DNA of 64,000 nt from Tubiluchus corallicola (Eukaryota > Priapulida > Priapulimorpha > Priapulimorphida > Tubiluchidae). The stretch spans positions 58,002 through 122,001 of the forward strand of contig JAQGDQ010000636.1 of assembly GCA_030141605.1 (NCBI GenBank), in the 5' to 3' direction. Both the position numbers and the translations under genes were made by a program. Below, one piece after another: positions 58,985-64,000 of the stretch. Every line of letters starts with the position of its first letter. Within the stretch, counting starts at the first letter, position 1. The notes beneath the pieces were generated by a model, which saw only the letters and a list, made by a program, of their open reading frames with translations, did no database searches and was not told the origin of the DNA.

Positions 58985-60990
58985 TTTTAGGTGCCGGTCG
59001 AGCTACAATTACCGACATTATGTATGCCTTGCAAGTTGAGTGTTAAACCACAGGTTGCCGAGTGCCAGACTGCACAAGAGATAAAAAAGAAAAAAAGAAT
59101 GATAGTTATCCCAAATTTGTATTCAAGAAAATTATTTTTATACACAGAAATTATGTTGGATTTTACTGAAATGTGTCTAAGCAGATTGTCTATATACATA
59201 AATGATATAATATAATATATATATTATATGATAATACTTGGTACTTTAATATATTGTTAAAGGCCTACGTAACCCCAACAAATATTGAAGTTTTTTAACG
59301 CATTATTATGATTACATAAAGAATTCGTAGGTGTTATTAAACAAAAGAGACTTGCTAATTAGATAACTCCCTTTTTTGCGAATTTCAAACACGCGCATTG
59401 CTGTAACGATCGCCATGTTTTGCATCTTTGGCACGAATAAGCGAGAATGACATGCACGAGGCATAGAAAGCGTCCATGGTTACCGGTGTTTGGTTACCGA
59501 TCTTGGGTGAACTCGTGACTGCACTCATGACGTCATTCGTCTCGTGCAACGAAAAAATGGAGGTTCTTCAAATTTAATGCCACTAATAATGAAGTGACGA
59601 AAATCAAAAGTAACAAGTTTTTCAGTAAATTTATAATCAATTAAATTGAATATTCGTAATGAGTGTTGGAATTTAAGCTGCAAAAGCTCATATCATAGTT
59701 TGACCTTAAAGGACAAAAAAGACCTAGTTAAACCAAGTCTCAGAAATTTTTGCTAAAGAATTATAATGGCTAGAGGTAATCTTAAGCGTTTAGTGTGTGA
59801 AATAGCCTTAAATAAAATAAAATATTTGTCTTTGAAAACACTGTTATTGCATTGAATTCTATTTAAAAAGCTTTTTAGACCTATTACTGTTACATTCATA
59901 CTCAATGACTGTGTTCTCACTTTTCTTTCTTAGCTCGTACTCAGCGGCGGAGTTAAGCGTGGTGGACCTGGTTAATAAATGGAGAAGTAACCATCTATAG
60001 TCATCAACATTCTCAACTCATAATAATCCTGAGCAAAATCATTTAGTAAAAATAGCAGCAATAGCATGCATTATGCCAGGCTGATTCAACACGATCAATA
60101 ACACAGAAAGTTAATTATATATTTGCTGTGTCTCTTTCTTGATTTTTTTGTGCTAATAATATCGGTTTTGATATTTCTTTGAATTCAATTTCAATTTATT
60201 TATCCCCTTTGAACACTATAATAGAATACCATTAATAATAGGAATCAATAGGTAATCGGTGAAGAACTGTTGTACTAGATAGTTACAAAACCTGAAAAAC
60301 GATAACGAAAAAGACTGTAATTATCGATTAAACTGCTATTTTTGCCCTGTATGTTTCCCTGTTTTCTGAGACCCAGACTTTTGTAGAACTACTTATCTCT
60401 GAAATAATCCGAATTATTACGTTTATTTAGAAATTTGTTATTATTAACGTTTTGCAAAGGTAGCTGACATATTGTGTGAAAAATTTACAACGAGTAATGG
60501 ACGCCAGCCATTTTCAAATTATAACAGTAAAACTACTTTTTTCCAATAGAATTTTCAACGAATTTGGCAAGCAGGTGAAGGTGTAGTCACATTATCTAGT
60601 TTCAACGTTAGTGTAACATATGGATTTGTAACAAACACCAAATATTTTACTTTTGCAATTTATGTTCTGAAAGCCACTCTTTCACTTGCACACAGAATGA
60701 GAAATGGTTGCCGTTGTTAAGTGTAGAAAACTAATACTCTGTGTAGCAACTGACTGGATATATCATTGCTATGCCCATTGCTTAGCTCAAGCCCCGCGTA
60801 TTATAATAATATTGCTTAAATTATCTATGACGTGAAATGAAAACCATAGCTCGATGTGTAAATGCCCTGTATGCCCTCTGAATTCATTGTCTTTTGGGGT
60901 TTAATATTTTCTAGAAAATTTTGAAAGCGCATTTTGTAGTTGAAGTCACTCGATAACAGACTGATTTCGCAGCAATCATTGTGATTAAAT
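58985..60990. other. Intergenic: no gene seen
   Basis: A less AT-rich segment at 59390-59570 contains a full palindromic CRE-like TGACGTCA (59528-59535) and GCACGAG/CTCGTGC pairs. Otherwise AT-rich without a supported feature. Confidence 0.45.
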
Positions 60991-60991
60991 T

Positions 60992-61345
60992 ATGGATAAT
61001 TTTATACTTGCGGTTATAACAGGAATATTTCTGATTTGGGCAAGTGTTTCTGCTGATTACACACCAGGTATGATCTTCTTTTTATTTATTTTATACTCTA
61101 GGTTTTGCAAGCATATTGAATTACATGGTGACATGATAATTTTAAGAAATAATTGTGATAGTAGTGAGTATATCACTTTGCCCTTAATTCAACACAAGGG
61201 AACTGAAAAATATTCACAAACCAAACTTACAATAAAATATGTGACAGGGGGTGGAATAGGTATTCCATCGTATTACTGTTTCTCCGAGCTAGCCTGTAAT
61301 GAAAATGAAAGCAAATTGCTGAATTTTGGTTTAACTCACTTGTAA
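60992..61345 (+). CDS. Putative small secreted protein or signal-peptide exon (117 aa if unspliced)
   Basis: It starts with a good signal peptide: FILAVITGIFLIWASVSA, then DYTPG. Read straight through, it gives a 117-residue protein with four Cys after the signal (RFCK, NNCD, YYCF, LACN) and a TGGGIGIP phrase. I do not recognise the family. A donor-like G|GTATGA lies right after the DYTPG codons (61068), so the real gene may use only the first 25 codons as exon 1 and continue beyond the window. A nearby AG at 61101 would give a 34-nt intron but closes the frame quickly, so I disfavour that. Confidence 0.45.
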   Translation: MDNFILAVITGIFLIWASVSADYTPGMIFFLFILYSRFCKHIELHGDMIILRNNCDSSEYITLPLIQHKGTEKYSQTKLTIKYVTGGGIGIPSYYCFSELACNENESKLLNFGLTHL

Positions 61346-61675
61346 CCCTGTAATCAAGAATCGTAGCCAAAGGATTGAAAGTACAAATCATTTTTACAAT
61401 AAAAAATCTTCTCGTTCATTTCCTCATTATTTTCATCTTTATCTTTCCATTATTTCAGTAACTCAAATATTTTTTTAAAAATTATTAGTAACCTAAATCA
61501 TATTTTTTGCTTTTCCTTCATTTTAGATATTTGTTTATTTTTTGACAGTGAGCATATATTTTTAAGCGCATTTTTATTTTTAGTGGAGTCTTAACTAAAA
61601 CATTGCAAGCTTAGCAATTTATCAACATCAATTGCCGAGATTGCTTTACGTCATTCCTTTTATTTATACTAATTA

Positions 61676-64000
61676 TTTTATTTACTAACTATTTTTACTG
61701 ACTATCTTACTGACTATTTTTACTGACTTTTTTACTGACTATTTTTACTGACTATTTGTACTGACTATTTTACTGACTATTTTATTGACTATTTTTACTG
61801 ACTATTTTACTGACTATTTTTACTTACTATTTTTACTGACTATTTATACTGACTATTTTACTGACTATTTTTACTGACTATTTATACTGACTATTTTTAC
61901 TGACTATTTATACTGACTATTTTTACTGACTATTTATACTGACTATTTTTACTGACTATTTATACTGACTATTTTTACTGACTATTTGTACTGACTATTT
62001 TATTGACTATTTTTACTGACTATTTTAATGACTATTTTACTGACTATTTTACTGACTATTTTTACTGACTATTTGTACTGACTACTTTATTGACTATTTT
62101 TACTGACTATTTTTACTGACTACTTTATTGACTATTTTTACTGACTATTTTACTGACTATTTTTACTCACTATTTTTACTGACTATTTATACTGACTATT
62201 TTACTGACTATTTTACTGACTATTTGTACTGACTACTTTATTGACTATTTTACTGACTATTTGTACTGACTATTTTACTGACTATTTGTACTGACTACTT
62301 TATTGACTATTTTTAATGACTATTTTTTGATTATTTATTGCTATTTTTACTGACTATTTTACTGACTATTTTTACTCACTATTTTTACTGACTATTTATA
62401 CTGACTATTTTACTGACTATTTTACTGACTATTTGTACTGACTACTTTATTGACTATTTTTACTGACTATTTTACTGACTATTTTACTGACTATTTGTAC
62501 TGACTACTTTATTGACTATTTTTGTGTTTTGTTGTTTTTTGTTTTTTAATGACTATTTTATGTTTTATTGCTATTTTTACTGACTATTTTACTGACTATT
62601 TTTACTCGCTATTTTTACTGACTATTTATACTGACTATTTTACTGACTATTTTACTGACTATTTGTACTGACTACTTTATTGACTATTTTTACTGACTAT
62701 TTTACTGACTATTTTACTGACTATTTGTACTGACTACTTTATTGACTATTTTTAATGACTATTTTTTGATTATTTATTGCTATTTTTACTGACTATTTTA
62801 CTGACTATTTTTACTCACTATTTTTACTGACTATTTATACTGACTATTTTACTGACTATTTTTACTGACTATTTATACTGACTATTTTACTGACTATTTT
62901 ACTGACTATTTGTACTGACTACTTTATTGACTATTTTTACTGACTATTTTTACTGACTATTTTATTGACTATTTTTACTGACTATTTATTGACTATTTTA
63001 ATGACTATTTTTACTGACTATTTTTACTGACTATTTTACTGACTATTTTACTGACTATTTTACTGACTATTTGTACTGACTACTTTATTGACTATTTTTT
63101 GTTTTTTTTGTTTTTTGTTTTTACTGACTATTTTACTGACTATTTTTACTGACTATTTTTACTGACTATTTATTGACTATTTTACTGACTATTTTTACTG
63201 ACTATTTTTACTGACTATTTGTACTGACTATTTTACTGACTATTTTTGTTTTGTACTGACTACTTTATTGACTATTTTTACTGACTATTTTTATTGACTA
63301 CTTTATTGACTATTTTACTGACTATTTTACTGACTATTTTACTGACTATTTTTATGACTATTTTATTGACTATTTTTACTGACTATTTTTTTGTCTTTAT
63401 TGACTATTTTACTGACTATTTTACTGACTATTTTTACTGACTATTTGTACTGACTATTTTACTCACTATTTTTACTGACTATTTGTACTGACTATTTTAC
63501 TGACTATTTTACTGACTATTTGTACTGACTACTTTATTGACTATTTTTTGTTTTTTTTGTTTTTTGTTTTTACTGACTATTTTACTGACTATTTTTACTG
63601 ACTATTTTTACTGACTATTTATTGACTATTTTACTGACTATTTTTACTGACTATTTTTACTGACTATTTGTACTGACTATTTTACTGACTATTTTTGTTT
63701 TGTACTGACTACTTTATTGACTATTTTTACTGACTATTTTTTTGTACTTTTTGACTATTTTACTGACTATTTTACTGACTATTTTATTGACTATTTTTAA
63801 TGACTATTTTATTGACTATTTTTACTGACTATTTTTATTGACTACTTTATTGACTATTTTACTGACTATTTTACTGACTATTTTTACTCACTATTTTTAC
63901 TGACTATTTATACTGACTATTTTACTGACTATTTTTACTGACTATTTTACTGACTATTTTACTGACTATTTTACTGACTATTTGTACTGACTACTTTATT
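61676..64000. repeat. 12-13 bp satellite array TTTTTACTGACTA, continues off the window
   Basis: At least 2.3 kb of units (T)nACTGACTA with n of 3-5 and variants TTGTACTGACTA, TTATACTGACTA, TTTATTGACTA and CTCACTA. Larger blocks recur in order. A segment with TTTTTTGTTTTTTTTG at 63091 returns at 63540 (offset 449 bp) and matches for over 200 bp, and a TTTATTGCTATTTTTACTGA block recurs near 62335, 62565 and 62775. The array is therefore a higher-order repeat. Confidence 0.95.

Noticed and set aside
59528-59535. CRE site as a promoter
   Set aside because: A lone 8-bp palindrome with no gene start nearby is not enough.
61068-61101. 34-nt intron in the small secreted gene
   Set aside because: Removing it shifts the frame into a stop after about 12 codons.

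Overview
The window looks like nuclear DNA of an animal, probably an invertebrate. Genes are split by GT-AG introns, intergenic space is AT-rich, and micro- and minisatellites, MITE-like inverted repeats and decayed retroelements are abundant. The families seen are metazoan: a Golgi GalNAc-transferase, C2H2 zinc-finger proteins, an ankyrin/SOCS-box-like protein and chymotrypsin-fold proteases. I cannot name the lineage from sequence alone.

Layout. 0.7-4.2 kb (+): the last five coding exons of a polypeptide GalNAc-transferase, with its ricin-type lectin domain complete; the catalytic exons lie off the left edge. 5.4-9.6 kb: a repeat district with copies of one dispersed element (tag motif GGAGCGGA), a 21-bp minisatellite, and a 30-bp minisatellite split by a 5'-truncated LINE. 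9.7-27.6 kb (+): three C2H2 zinc-finger genes with 9, 5 and 12 fingers. Each has its whole coding region in one exon just downstream of a splice acceptor. Between them lie two well-defined MITEs, a decayed ankyrin-like gene with internal coding repeats, and 5S-rRNA-derived fragments. 30.6-56.1 kb (-): a cluster of serine-protease-like (S1 fold) units. 46.3-48.8 kb (-): a single-exon ankyrin-repeat gene inside that cluster. 57.2-59.0 kb: a 57-unit, indel-free 30-bp minisatellite. 61.0 kb (+): a small putative secreted protein or signal-peptide exon. 61.7-64.0 kb: a TTTTTACTGACTA-type array running off the right edge.

The most interesting part is the protease cluster. A seven-exon gene (34830-40933) has the catalytic His and Asp, but the nucleophile Ser195 is a Cys (GDCGGP), and all canonical disulfides but one are missing. 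Downstream lies a second pair of last exons (32284-30628) with the same splice phases, encoding GESGGP, so Ser195 is kept and Asp194 is Glu. No His/Asp exons precede this pair, so it may be an alternative 3' cassette of the same gene: one enzyme core that could be spliced to a Ser or a Cys active site. It could equally be a decayed tandem duplicate; transcript data would decide. Two more relics (50984-52285 and 55981-56134) show the family has been duplicating and breaking here.
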